The notes under the pieces: model-generated
Database searches by the model: none
Seen by the model: only the letters and a program-made list of their open reading frames with translations
What the model was told of the DNA's origin: nothing
Program-made: the position numbers and the translations under genes
Part shown: piece by piece, positions 42,779 through 56,057 of the stretch
Layout: every line of letters begins with the position of its first letter
Position numbering within the stretch: position 1 is the stretch's first letter
From: Paragyromitra xinjiangensis
Taxonomy: Eukaryota; Ascomycota; Pezizomycetes; Pezizales; Discinaceae
Assembly: GCA_038503065.1 (NCBI GenBank)
Contig: JBCAMK010000014.1
Coordinates: 930,001 to 994,000 of the forward strand
DNA length: 64,000 nt
Reading direction: 5' to 3'

Positions 42779-44199
42779 ATGTTCCGATATATCGAGTCGC
42801 TAGATACGCGAAACAGCCTAGTAGTGTACCTACTGTTACCGACCTTGGTGGGGGTATCGGCAACATACCTCCTCCGGAGACTGAGCACCACGGACGTGGG
42901 TATATCTGTTGAAAAAGAGCCCAGGAGAAAACCTGGAGGTATACGCTCACAGGCTCCGCTCAGAAGTGACAAATTAAGATATTAATTTGATGGGCAGTAT
43001 GGATTCCCGTGGATTTCGAAGCTCCGATCCCAGCACCGTACCCGAATTGGGATGTCCACACAACAAAGCCATTGCCATACCGGCCATTCAGATATGGTCC
43101 GAAGTACGTCCAAATTCACAGTACCTAACTCTTCAAGATAGTAACAGTATACGGGGACAGATACTTCATAACCATGGGTCTCCGCAAGATGGATTTCGAT
43201 GAATGGATCGGTATGGCCTTTCGTGAAAGTTTACCACTTCAACGTCTCATAACCATTTCCAGAACTCGACAATGACTTCCTCAAATATCATACCGACAAA
43301 GCGAGCCGTATCCTCACTCGAGGTCCAAAATGCTCCCACACGGATCCCTCAGCTCTTCCCGCTGCCTATGAGCTTCTTGAAAACTTGATTTCTTATCTCC
43401 CTGCACGATATCCATCTATGTTCACTGCTACCGCAGTTGGTATGAATAATACCATCACCGGAGAGTCTTTCAACATCGTTGAGCGACCACTGAAAGAGGA
43501 CCCGATGCAGATGGCAGCACGGATGGTACAAGACGATCTTGCGGTCATGATGGAAGGGGAAGATGGCCAGTATTACCTAAGGGCGGGGAGCATCCTACTG
43601 GCTGGGTTCTGGAGACTAGAGGACAAGATGGGAATGAGCCTAAATGAGATCCACGAGAGTGGAGATGTACCAGGGTACAAAGAGCGGCTAAAGAAAGGGA
43701 TGAATAATTTCTTCAGTAGAGTGCAGCCAGAGGGGCCAGTATTGAGAAATAATGTTTGTTCTAAATATCTCCGAGAGAAGCGATAGGCTAATCATTGGTG
43801 CTCAAGTACTTCCTCCAAGTCGATGACTGTCTCCCCTGGTCACACAGCATCGGTGGCGAGGACAGCGAAGGCATCGGCTGGTTCACTGCAGAGAAAAATA
43901 AAGCTATTGAAAATCATTACTTTCGATCTGAACGGCAGAGTTTGCGGCGACTCCCCAAGACTGGTGGCGTCGTATTCACAATCCGGACTTACTTCGTCCC
44001 AATCACCGAAATCGCAAAGGAACCGTATGTACCCGGTCGTCTGGCTTCGGCGATTCGAAGCTGGGGCGACGATGTCGCGAGGTATAAGGGCCGAGAACGG
44101 TACCAGGATGTTTTGCTGGAATACTTGGACCACGAGTACAAGAAGCAGATAGAGGCGGGATCGGTTGAAGAGGACGAAGACAGGCCATACCCCTATTGA
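42779..44199 (+). CDS. Heme-dependent oxidative N-demethylase-like protein (DUF3445)
   Basis: Exons 42779-42938, 42998-43103, 43161-43210, 43263-43753 and 43807-44199 encode 399 aa. All four introns are 52-59 bp. Residues about 13-34 form an N-terminal membrane helix (SLVVYLLLPTLVGVSATYLL), suggesting anchoring to a membrane. The body matches the DUF3445 family: VPVD-like VWIPVDFEAPIPAPYPNWD, YFITMGLRKMDFDEWIELDN, DYLPARYP-like block, NTITGESFNIVERPL, DPMQMAARMVQDDLAVMME, LLAGFWRLEDKMGM, RVQPEGPVLRNNYFLQVDD and HFRSERQSLRRLPKTGGVVF. The bacterial relative is the heme subunit of an oxidative N-demethylase; the fungal substrate is not known to me. All family blocks are present. Confidence 0.88.
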
Positions 44200-45911
44200 A
44201 CCTGAAGATCGCCGGTATAAATCCATACTTTGTACATACCTAAACACCATCGGTTTAGATTTTGGATGTGTTAAACGAGATTTATTTGACATTATACTAA
44301 ACCACCCACCGCAAAAGAATAACCAGGATCTCAGGGCTCCTGAGGATACAGAAGGTACAAAACCTCAGGTCTAGGATGTGCAGAGACAGCGCAGAGAGGC
44401 TGTTGGCGTTGTAATAACACTAGCTAATTCAGTAATGTCTCTCCTAATTGAAGTCCCTTAAGTTTCTACAACGTTTCAACTCTCATACCCTACTCGTGCC
44501 AAACAAAACTCTTCGCAGCGGTTAATGATCACGTGATTATAATTATCGAGTGATTTGATATGATCAACCAAGATGAATCACAAGATAACAAATGCTGGAT
44601 CCTCAGTCGCGATGCTTGTGATCTCAACTATTCCGGTGAACGTGTGACCATGATGCGTAACCCGAAGCATCGATGCCAAAGCAAACTCCCAAGAAAGGCT
44701 GCAGTAAGATTTTGATGGCCATGAAAACGACCCTGAACTATCTACCCCCAGCTCACATTCTCCAGGTGATCTTGCGTCTCGTATGCATGTACACCACCAC
44801 GCTTCCAATAGCTTAATTGATCCATAGCCCCCGAATAGCTAACACCCGAACAAAGGCCTTCGTGCTGGTTGGCAGATTGCCGAGACAGCTGGCAGACGTG
44901 GTTTTGAGGATCCAGAAAGGTGTGCCGTTTGGCGACCGGCGCATACCCGCGCTGCGGTTGTGCTGGCATTCAGCTCCTTGGCGAGTTTCACGAGCCAAAT
45001 TTAAGCGAAGTGGTGGCTGATGCATGCCGCCCAAAATGGTTAGAGGAAGCAGTGCAAAGATAGCATTTGTCACCAGATATCACTCGAATTTTGTTTCTTG
45101 GCGTCACTTGAATCGCTCCGATAGGAACGAATTAATCTATTAAGTTTACCTTATGGGTGCTGGTCACGTCTCCAGGTTCCCTGAATAGTTATATAAGGTC
45201 TGGGGGGTATTTTTACGATCTTCTACCCGAGGAGTTTGAGATACCACAGGTGAGGGGGGTTTTAGGTGTGGTATCAAACTCGTAATGGTAAAACTTAATC
45301 ATATTGTTTAGCGAAATGAGTCAAATAGAACATGCCAGTCGGTGTAAATAGGAAGCACTGGGTTAAAATACCAAGATAGATATTTTTAAGTTGGTACTTG
45401 GTTCAAAATATCTTTACAATTTGCGTACGCGGCCTGCAACTGCAGAGGAAGCTGAGGCATGGCAAAACGAAACTTAAAAATGCTTAGGTGAGTCTCCCTA
45501 GCCTGATGAGGTTTTTACAGTTTGGTTGGGGATAGGAAGCTGTAAGTGGTCTAGATGGGGGTAATTTTTTTAAGAGTCATCATGACAGAACAAGTTTGAG
45601 GGGCGAATTTTGAAAGCAAAAGTTGAGGATCCTCAAAGACGTGAATTTTTAGAGCGCGCGACAGCAATACTTGTAAAGGGTTGAGGAAGAACGAGCAAGA
45701 CATTGAGTGTCAATTTAGAGCCATTAGATGACTGAAAGAGGCTATCATTGTAATTTTAAAGGGTACGTTCTCACACCTTCATTCCTTCATATAGAATGTT
45801 TGCTATAGTACAATCCAAGAAAAAAAAACAATGGACTTTACAACCCCCGCCTAAAGAAACCAGAATTGAACCCAAACACCCGAAAAGAAAAAAGTAAAAT
45901 TAATTCGTTGC
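44200..45911. other. Intergenic, no gene seen
   Basis: About 1.7 kb between the DUF3445 gene and the 3' end of histone H4. It is A/T-rich, and short frames on both strands have no family features. Nothing was recognised. Confidence 0.5.
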
Positions 45912-46342
<431 letters not shown>

Positions 46343-47341
46343 GATGAGTTAAGTTAGGAGGAGGTTTTATTTAAAGTTCGAAACGCGTAATGGTGGATGT
46401 GAAGGTGTTGGGCGTGAGGAACGTGAGAGTGAGAGTGGATGGTTGATGATGAGAGAAGCGGTGGTGGTGGGGGGGGAACCAGACGGTATTTGAAGTGGGA
46501 CTGCAACCGATCTGGTATCCTACATCAACTCGCAAAAAAATCGGGAGGCGCATCTGGCACGCTACACAGAACGCAAGACCTACCTACAGGAACCCTGGCC
46601 CTGACTTGACCCACGTTCAACGAAACACGCTATCTCGCGCAACAGGCACCCGGCAACCAGAATGCTGTTACAGGTTGATCGCCGCTCTTTGATAGAATTT
46701 GAGGATCCAGATTCTGGAGTGGGGCTGCATGGCGCTGATGCCGATACTATGACAATAATAAACGAATCTGTGGGTCATGCGGATTTCTTTGTGTGCTCAT
46801 AATGGAGATGGTTTTTTGCACCAGATTAAACGGAATGCAATAGAAGCAATTACATGTAATTCATGGGACTCTTCGGCTTGTAGCGACAAACTCGAAAACG
46901 CGCCGTGACTCAAATCTTGAATTTTGGCGATAGAGGTGTTCCAGGTTCCTTGCCTTAGCGGCTCAATGCGGAAGTGGTGTGGGTTGGTTGCATGACTGGG
47001 GGTGCACTAGCGCGATTCCGTTGCAACTCAGCCATTTCCTCTCCAAATCCCCCATATAAAATTACGGTCGAAAAAAACGCTGGAAAGGGGACGCTTTTTT
47101 GGGTGTATTTCCGTTGCAACGCGCTCCTGATTTTCCTAGCACCCCCAACCTCCTCTATTCTCTTTTTTCCCTAACCCTGCTCTCAGCCCTGCTCCAGTTG
47201 ATTCCGCCTACGCTTGTCCCCGCCTATATAAGTACTGCTGCCCTCCCTCCTGGATCTCATCTCCTCCATCCTACAACAACCACTTTCCACCGACGCCAAA
47301 AACCACAACAACAAAAAACTTTAATCAACATCCACAACACA
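46343..47341. promoter_or_regulatory. Shared H4-H3 divergent promoter
   Basis: A 1-kb segment between the divergent histone starts. The H3 side has two identical 12-mers TTCCGTTGCAAC (47016-47027 and 47109-47120), a TATAAA at 47055-47060 and a TATATAAG at 47225-47232, about 110 bp before the H3 ATG; the latter is the likely core promoter. The repeated 12-mer resembles a histone upstream activating element. On the H4 side no clear TATA was picked out. One TACATGTA lies at 46851-46858. Confidence 0.6.
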
Positions 47342-48005
<664 letters not shown>

Positions 48006-49126
48006 GCGTTCCATTTAAACTATAATGCTGGGGTGATGGGTTGTGTCTTTTAAACGAAATGAATGGTTCTTTACTGGGTTTCTTGTTTTTCTCGTACAGT
48101 ACTGGGTGGGGTGTTAGCTTTTGTTTTTACACTGCCAAAACACGGTGTTGTTTGTTGTACTATAGTTTCATTTTTGTGATAGCAACAAATGTAAGAAGGT
48201 CCTTACTGGTCCTTTTGGTTTAAACAAAGCATATCATCATCAACTTGGCGATTGGGAGAACAGAAGCCTATTTTACCAATACAGCTGCGTTTTCCTTGCG
48301 GGGGGGGTACGGCGTGAACAAAGAAATGCGCGAGTGGTTAGAGATAAGTGTTCTCTGAGATTCGACAGCTCGCTTCCACCGTTCGGACATTTTCTTGTCT
48401 GTCCGCATCACGCATCACGCGGAACTGTTCTGGTCGGGATGGAATCCAACGGAAACAGCGTTTCCCCACTCTCAACGAACAGAGAGAACATTCCTTGGTT
48501 TCAGCAGATTTGGGTTTCTGCACGTTAATGTGCTCTTCATGTACTCCGCACTTAGCGTCTAGAAGGTAGAAGTAACGATAATGCGACCGTGGTGAATAAC
48601 TCGTCCGGTCGATCACCCACGAATAGTACCACGCAACCGATCACCACACAAACACCGGCGGTTCCACCATGCTCCTGCAGTCTTTTTCGATGGTGGCTTC
48701 GTGGACCAGTTGGGACGAAACAGGTAGGCAGGGGTCTTGAATGGAGGCTCTGGTTGAGCCCAGACGTCCGTCCCTGCATGCAGTGCAGATTTGGGATTGC
48801 CACCATCACCGACAGACGCCGTCATTCCTGCCACGTTCGGCGCAATTTCCCTGGGTATGATTGGTATTTGGAGAGAGGGGGGTTTCTGTCGGGCTGAGTT
48901 TTTGACTGGTGACTTGTTCGCGTATGGGGTTAGTATGGAGGGGCTTGTACACTTTGTTTCCCCTGGCAGCTGCCACTCGGGCCTTCCTCCTGCTCCCATG
49001 CTTACCTCCCGATAGAAAATCAACTATTAATACTGTCGCTTTCCCCCGGCCTTTTCGCCGTTAAGGCCTTTTCACTCTCGCTGCTTTTCACTCTCACTCA
49101 TTTTTCACCCCCAACAGTCGTCAATA
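48006..49126. other. H3-Mpv17 intergenic region
   Basis: About 1.1 kb. A minus-strand open frame (48613-49023, internal ATG at 48999) is Pro-rich and could be a divergent small gene, but it has no recognisable domain, and plus-strand frames overlap it. I do not call it. The last 100 bases are the pyrimidine-rich leader of the downstream gene. Confidence 0.4.
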
Positions 49127-50101
49127 ATGGCGTCCTTCCTTACTACAAGCTCCAGGCTATTCCCGAAACGCGCTCCTCCAACAATTCAGAGCTTTTTCAA
49201 ACAACAACAGCGCCGGCGCCAAATCTTCACGGTTCCTCAGTCTCCGTTCAAATCAGTAAACATTCCCACAAAGTTCACACGGACATTGCGGACCGCCTAT
49301 AACTATGGCACCTACGCTGCATCACCATTGATCCGGACCTTTGAATCGTACGGACAGGCACAGCGGAAAAGGCCATACGTGACGCAGCTCTTGACATCGA
49401 TTGCTATATACGCGCTTGGGGACTTGAACGCACAGCTACTATTTGGAGAGAAAGGGGTAGACTATGACCCGGTGAGAACAGGGAGGAATATCGCCATTGG
49501 AGGAGTTTTCTCGATTCCGAGTTATTTGTGGTGAGTCATTTATCCTGTTGGTTTTACCCACCATCAAGTTTTGATGGATGGCAACCCTCCTCCTTCGAAA
49601 GAGGGGAAAGGCATGATGGAACATCACCGTCTTCAGTGAGCAAGGCTAAGATGAAACAGGTTTAAATACCTTGGCGAATCCTTCAACTTCCGCTCTAAGC
49701 TTCTCTCGATATCTACACGTGTGTTGGTGAATCAAATATTCTTTACACCCGTCTTTCTCGCAGCTTTCTTTACCTTGCAGAGTGTGTTCGCATCCGTGGG
49801 CACGGTCAGTACTCGGGAAATGATGGAAACGTTGAAGAAAACCATCCCGACGGCATACATCAACTCGTGCAAGCTCTGGCCAGCGGTTACGGCGGTCAAC
49901 TTCTGGTTCGTGCCGTTAGAATTTAGGGCACTGTTTGGTGGTGCTATAGCTGTTGGGTGGAACGGGTACTTGTCGTTTTTGAGTCAGAGGGCAAATCAAC
50001 AGGAAGATACATTTGATCTACCGGTCGAGGATGTAGCCGCGCCTTCTATCCCGCTATCGAAACCCTTATTACAGATCGAAGGTGTAAAGGCAGTGCTATA
50101 G
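49127..50101 (+). CDS. Mpv17/PMP22 family membrane protein
   Basis: Two exons, 49127-49530 and 49660-50101, give 281 aa across a 129-bp intron; the junction rebuilds SYLWFKYLGE. Residues about 1-60 are basic and hydroxylated with few acids, like a mitochondrial presequence. The Mpv17/PMP22 domain follows: SYGQAQRKRPYVTQLLTSIA, YALGDLNAQ, DYDPVRTGRNIAIGG, VNQIFFTPVFLAAFFTLQSV and the C-terminal signature WPAVTAVNFWFVPLEFRALF followed by GWNGYLSF. The family (yeast Sym1, human Mpv17) forms channels in the inner mitochondrial or peroxisomal membrane. The long N-terminus and the presequence suggest mitochondria. Confidence 0.92.
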
Positions 50102-52050
50102 AGCTAAGCCGTTAACCGCTTCTTCAGCATCGGGGGTAAGTCCTCCCGTGTATATAAATGGGAAAGGTCTGCGACCCCCTCCACGTTCATTAACTTTTGG
50201 TTTCTTTTGTTTGTGTTTCTGCAGATTTTGGAAGGGAGTTGGTTGTTTCATACTCGTAAGCGGTTCGATTGGGGTTGGGCATAGAGGGCGGTTTTCGTGG
50301 GAGCGCAAGAGATTACAGATGTTTTTACTAGATTGTCACTTTTTTTCTCTCTGGCTTTTCTTTTGTTTCTTTGGGGTGGGGTTTTGTTTTTGAGGCTATT
50401 TGTTTTTTTCTGCACTTGCTGCATATTTTATTGCACCACAGGTAGTTTTAGTCCCCGAAGGGAGAGCATGCTGTGATTTTAAATTCGATTTTTCGAGATA
50501 GATATTGAATTAGGCTTTTTTTTTGGTATTTTTCATAGCGATTCTACAATGTTGATGGTGTTTGAGGAAATCATTCTTGCAACGGCGGTTTCTGATTGAT
50601 GCACGTGGACTGTACACTGTATTTTGTTGTATTGGGATACTCGATCCGGGCAGTTGCGTTTGGTACGGTGTGTATACTCTATTTAGAACTGCAACAACTA
50701 TCAAGCCATCAATGGGATTGTGTCAGGTGAAATAAGAATCATGAGCTCTGTATGGACGGGTCTGGTAATCCAGTATTTGAGAATAATGAATCTAAGTTGG
50801 AAACAGCAAGGAAGCGGTGCTTGATGTTACCGATCACACTTGACGGCTGCGAGAGGAGAAGAGGATTTTTGGTGATCGATCTGGAATTACATGGCTTGAT
50901 ATATGATATTCCGGCTTAACTTACGGGTGAGATATTTGGTATCGAGGCAGCTGTCAGTGGTTGGCACACCCTTTTTGCGTCCGGGAGAAGTACATGTAAG
51001 TAGGCCTTAGGAACGCTTACGTTATCGAAATGGTGCCTAGAGGTGGGGGATTCGAGCCTGTGCAAGAAGCAGTGAAAATTTTTCAATGGAAACGATCGCT
51101 ATAATCACCTGCTCATCCCCAATGACGGGGACATTAGAGGTATATCTTTATGGTGGGCTTTTTTTCGGCGGAATCTACGAAAACGCCCGTATCTCCTCCC
51201 GCTAGGCAAGGCGATTCTTAATCGGCCGTGTTATTGTTTTGGATGATCGCTGGTTATGTTACTTTCTGAGGAGGGGTTGGAGGCGGAAGATACTGACCTG
51301 CTACGATGAAGATCCTTGACAAAGCGTATTTCATGACAGCATGGAATTGATGATGAAGGATCACGATAGGGAAAGTTGATTTGACTTGAAATGTCGGTTT
51401 TAACTTTTGTTTTTTGCCCTCTCCTGGAAGTGAAGTGGGGGTGGATGGAGAGCAAGTTGTATTGATGGATTTTGAATGTTGGGACGAACCAGACTCGCCA
51501 GTTGCACCAAACCGGCGGACCTATTCGTAGATCTTTTTCGTCTATTTTTTTTCCATCTTGCCTCAACAAAAACGGCCCCACGGTGTTAGAGTATCCTAGC
51601 TTCTGAGGCTTTCGGCGTATTGCTTTACTGGAGCTGCAAATTATAGCTATTTTCAGAAGGTGTATGCTTACATGTACTTTTGTTTACTGGAGGGGAGTAA
51701 GATCATCCCACACCTCTAGGCAAAGAGATACGCTTCCCTTCCCTTCATTCTATCTAGCCTTTTTAGTTTGGCCTACGTGGACGAGTGATAGCGCATGACA
51801 CATCCGATTGTCACGAATTATGGTTATGTAGGATATCTTTCTGGCCGATTGGCCAAGTCGGGTCGTTTTGGTGCTGGGGTGCATGTATCTGGGCAAGGGT
51901 TTCTGTGGAGGGGTGGGCGGTTCGGACAGCTGTTTTCGGTGTTTATTCTGCATGTACATGTGGGTACATGCGGGTACATGTAGGTACTATACAGCACAGT
52001 ACTGTACATCCACACTGCTCTGATAAATAAATAAACTAACTGTCGTAATT
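50102..52050. other. Intergenic, no gene seen
   Basis: About 1.9 kb without a supported gene. T-rich DNA follows the Mpv17 stop. TACATGTA occurs at 50991, 51669 and 51975, the last inside a 10-bp tandem repeat just upstream of the JmjC gene. Confidence 0.5.
51953..51986. repeat. 10-bp GGTACATG tandem repeat upstream of JmjC gene
   Basis: Units tGTACATG, tgGGTACATG, cgGGTACATG and taGGTAC repeat with a 10-bp period, ending 65 bp before the JmjC start codon. The unit contains half of the TACATGTA palindrome that is common elsewhere in the window. It may be a bound promoter element or a simple repeat. Confidence 0.7.
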
Positions 52051-53644
52051 ATGGATCAGCTTCACGATAACGATAACGATAACGACAATTGGCTTCGAAT
52101 TCTTGTCAGTGCTTGCAACGCTGCCATCAGCCTTCTTCACTCTGAGCTCCCGTCCGGTCAGTGCTTAAAGCCCGTTTCCGCCCTTCTCTTCGCTTCGTTC
52201 ATCACTAACCGTACCCGCCCTACAGACGATCTCCAACCATGCGGTCTTGGCGTTGTTCAGCTTCATAGTGCACTCACCAATGCCCTGTGCCGGCGTGTCT
52301 ATCTTAACTCTGTCTCTCGCTCGAATGATCTCCTGCGGCTTTCCACCACAAAGCTACATGCATTTCCATACCGCGAAGTCCCGCTGTGTTGGCGGAGGCT
52401 TTACACAGACGCTAGCATCCTTAAGGCGGTTGCGCAGATCAATACTCTCATTGCCAAATACTCAGGTGAAGCGGAATGGAAGAAATCAAAAATTAATCTT
52501 GATGATGATGATGCAGAAATTGTCAGGACGCTTGACATGGCGCTGATTATGACCGGTGCCCCCGGGGATGACCGTCGGGAGACAATTGGGGAACTTCTTG
52601 CAGACCTTGATCGTTTTGTCACTGGTATCAATGCTGCACGTGAGCGGGGGTCTGGGAAACGTAGGAAGTTGCATGCATTTGATACCTTGCTACCCTCATA
52701 CCTGCCACCAGCCCCGGAGCTCACGCACCCGATTGATCGTTTGGTTGAGCCTCCATCGATAGAGCGATTCCAATCTCACCTTAACGGCGCAAACACCCCC
52801 ATGATCATTTCCAATCTCGTATCTCATTGGCCAGCACTCACAACCCATCCATGGTCCTCAGCCTCATACCTTCTCTCTAAAACGCATAGGGGAAAACGTT
52901 TGGTCCCTGTAGAGCTTGGGAAGAGCTACATAACTGCAGACTGGAGCCAGAAGATAATGACGTTCGGAGATTTCATAAATACCCACGTTCTCCGCAACGA
53001 GGCTTTTATGACAGAAGAGGAGTTGAGAGGGGATTGGGAAGGTGAGCCTCGAGAAAGGCCGACAGGCTACCTGGCACAACACACACTATTTACACAGATC
53101 CCAAAGCTCCGGGCTGACATCCTCACTCCGGACTATTGCTATACTACCCCACCTCCTCCGCCAACCTTATCTCCGCCTCCACCACTTGAAGGACCTATCG
53201 TGAATGCCTGGTTTGGGCCATCCAGTACCATATCTCCGCTGCATACAGATCCGTACTCCAATATTCTCACACAGGTCCTTGGCCGGAAGTATATCCGACT
53301 GTACGCGCCTTCGGAGGCGTCAAGATTGTTTCCTAGAGGCACAGAAGGGAATGGTGTGGATATGAGTAATACTAGTCAGGTTGACATCGACGATGACAAC
53401 CTGGCAGGACTGGGAGATGAAAGTAGGTATAGGGAGTGGACGGGAGCTCAGTATGTGGAGGGTGTGCTAGGGGTAGGGGAGGGGCTGTATATTCCTGTGC
53501 GTAATAGTTGCCCCGAGTTGAGGGTTTGGGGGTATTTGAGTGCAGGCGAAGATTAGCTGACGGTGTGGATATGGATAGGCTGGTTGGTGGCATTACGTGA
53601 GGAGTATTGACACAAGCTTTAGTGTTAGCTTTTGGTGGAACTGA
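52051..53644 (+). CDS. JmjC-domain Fe(II)/2-oxoglutarate oxygenase, JMJD5/KDM8-like
   Basis: Exon 1 is 52051-53496, then an 82-bp intron (53497-53578, CTGAC branch) and exon 2 53579-53644, giving 503 aa, or 480 aa if a likely 69-bp intron at 52157-52225 is also removed without frame change. The N-terminal half is helical (VPLCWRRLYTDASILKAVAQ-like block). The C-terminal JmjC domain starts near IERFQSHLNGANTPMIISNL and includes PVELGKSYITADWSQKIMTF. Iron ligands are His and Asp in PLHTDPYSNILTQVLG and the distal His in the last exon (AGWWHYVRSIDTSFSVSFWW). Without splicing the protein would end before that His. JMJD5-type enzymes hydroxylate or cleave protein arginine residues, and fungal substrates are unclear. 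The N-terminus begins with a DNDNDNDN run. Confidence 0.9.
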
Positions 53645-55498
53645 AAGAATATGCTGCCTACTTGGTTGACATTCCTTCTTGCTGAACCGATAGGAACCTT
53701 GCCTGGGCTGTTGTCCTGATAAGCGGTGGGGGCTTGGGCTATGATTGGTCGTGTCGCAGGGAAAAGTAACGGGAAACAGTAATTTGGGCAAATTTAGTGA
53801 AAAAGATGGGGAGAATGATAGGAGATGGAAGATGCATTATCGGGGAGGCTGGATAGAGTAGGTTTGGAGGCAGCGAGGTATTGTAGATCATGGACACGAT
53901 TTAAGAAGGCCTGAATTCTACTGGATTTTGGGTTTAGTCTGGGTTTATTTAGTTACTGGCGTATCACAGTATAGAAGCGCCGATTTAAGAGGCTTTGCTT
54001 GGGCTCTGCTAGAGCTATACGGTGGATGGCTAACTGTTGGTGTCTGAATTTGGTCTGGGTCTGTAGCTAATCCGCTGCTACTCCACATGGATCAAGAACG
54101 GCGATGAACTGTCCTTTAGGATAACTGGCATGGGACATAATGTTTCAGGTTTGTGAAAGGTACGGTACCGAGCACTGTTTCAGCGAAGCCCTGGCGTTAA
54201 ACTCCCGAGAGGGCGTCGATAGCGTTGTGGAACGCGTATGCATTGGTGTTACAAACTTATTTTGTCTCTTCCATTGTAACTTATACCACGCTTGTGCCCT
54301 AGATTCGTATTCTCGGCTTATACCTTTTTCTGGAGAGTTAAGGCCAACAGTTAGCCGTTGCTTAGTTTTGCGAGAGATAAAAACGTTTAACAGGTGAGTG
54401 GAAGGAGTTACCGAAGCGGCAATGACGCACTGCTTAAGGCTGAGAAAAGCCTTGAGGCATTTGTCCTTGTGGACGTTGTTGTAGTCCTCGATCACACATT
54501 TTCCATATATCGAGGCCTATGCGTCATGACCAGAGGTTAATTTCAGCCTGATGGGTTCTTGCGGTACCAGAGATTACCTGGGTTGCACAATTACCAACAG
54601 CATTAGCGAATTTCTGGATTGGCCGGGTTCGTGGTTGGGCCATGGTTGTGGTGTTTATTGGGTGACGTTGGTGGGCAGTTTAACTTAAGCTTAAGCTTTT
54701 GAGCAGCCAATGAGAACGAGCCAGGACAAAACGGGTAAGCGACGGGGGGGCAGACATCCAATTTGGTTGAATTTGTGGGATACGCTTCGGATAAGGGGCT
54801 GTTAGGAATTGAGATAATAGGGATAGCGTTCTCTTACCCAAAGCCTGGGGTTTTACATATTCTAGCTGAACGGAAGTCGATACAGCCTCGTCGAGTGATA
54901 GGCTGTGAGGCATTATGTGTTGCCAGCGAAGAAGTTACCCTGTCGCTTTCCTACTCTCCTTTCTGATTTGCAGAGATCGAAAGAGTCAACTACATGCAGG
55001 CCCGACCCCACTTGAACACAGCGTCAAGCCTCTGTTTGTTAACCAATCATGTATTCTAAAGCTCGCCTTGTGCTTGTGCGTTTTGGAGAATAAATCCTAG
55101 CGTGGTATTCAAGGGTGTACTCCTCGATCCCTGGTTGGAGAAGTCAGGCGAGGCAGACAACCATCACACTTTTTCTTTTCTCACAGCTTCCTGCAGTGAG
55201 AGTTCTGGGCTTTTTGTTCACGCCTTCTTTTAGCGTAGGAACAGGACGTACATAGCCAGGATTCATTTAAAGCTTCAGGACTGGAAGGGTTTCCCTGGAC
55301 AAGAGCTCCCAATAACTCTTGTCAACGATTATATACTGAGTAGCTACGCTGGCCGCCGCACGCCCGTAGTGATCCTACCACGATATTACCGTTTCATTTC
55401 GGTACGCTACATACCCACATATAAATCACATCTTATTTTCTTCCCAGCTCCAGTGATATTTAAATCCGTCGTAAGGGCGTCAAGAGAATTCCGAGTCT
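53645..55498. other. Intergenic, no gene seen
   Basis: About 1.85 kb. Short frames near 54140-54500 and 54680-55100 lie on both strands and have no family feature. Nothing else was recognised. Confidence 0.5.
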
Positions 55499-56057
55499 AT
55501 GGAACCAAGCTGCGCAATCTGTGATGGCCCGTCTAAGAATCGCTGCGATTGCGAATTCCGCACGTTGATCCACGCGGTCGAAGAGTCTGAGCAGCGGGTT
55601 TTAGAACCTATGTATGACGAAATTCGGTAATACTTCGGTCTCCTCAGTGGCCAATCCCGCCCTTTGGTTCAACATTGCGCAACAACCTGTTACTATTCCC
55701 TTTCGTTCATGGCTAATATTCGAAAAAAGGACCTGGGTAACCTCCCAAGCCCGTGCAGCTATACATCGCGACTTTCGAGCTCGGGAAGCTCGTCGAAAGG
55801 CATCATACGAACGATGGCTAGCGGATCACGCCGGAAGAGCATCGAGGTGGGAGATCGAGGAAATGGCGTTTAATCTCCAACGAGCGATCAATGACGATTG
55901 GAAGAAGGCAGTAGAAAGGTACCCGGAAGTGCTGGACTATTATTATGAACAAGTTAGCTGGGAGGCTAGGCCGAGCAACAATGGGAGACGTGTTGGAGGA
56001 GATTTTAGAAACACGACAGCTTCAAGGATGCGGCAACGAGAAGTGTGGCGGAATTGA
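55499..56057 (+). CDS. Conserved fungal protein of unknown function, Cys-rich N-terminus
   Basis: Two exons, 55499-55626 and 55730-56057, give 151 aa over a 103-bp intron with a GCTAAT branch. The start (MEPSCAICDGPSKNRCDCEF) has a CxxC...CxC cluster that could bind zinc. A helical charged region follows (EQRVLEPMYDEIRTWVTSQA; RRKASYERWLADHAGRASRW) and ends with the conserved DDWKKAVERYPEVLDYYYEQV. This layout recurs in an uncharacterised family of small proteins across Pezizomycotina, remembered from family resemblance, not searched. No activity can be assigned. The spliced frame restores the EIRTWV junction expected for that family, which supports the intron. Confidence 0.75.

Noticed and set aside
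48613..49023. Minus-strand Pro-rich frame between H3 and the Mpv17 gene
   Set aside because: There is no recognisable domain, other frames overlap it, and no intron or start evidence supports it.
51044..51062. tRNA-like box near 51.05 kb on the minus strand
   Set aside because: The T-stem does not pair and no A box lies at a proper distance.
53497..53556. JmjC gene as a degenerate enzyme lacking its distal His
   Set aside because: A proper intron at 53497-53578 restores a complete ending with WWHYVRS and the expected beta strands.
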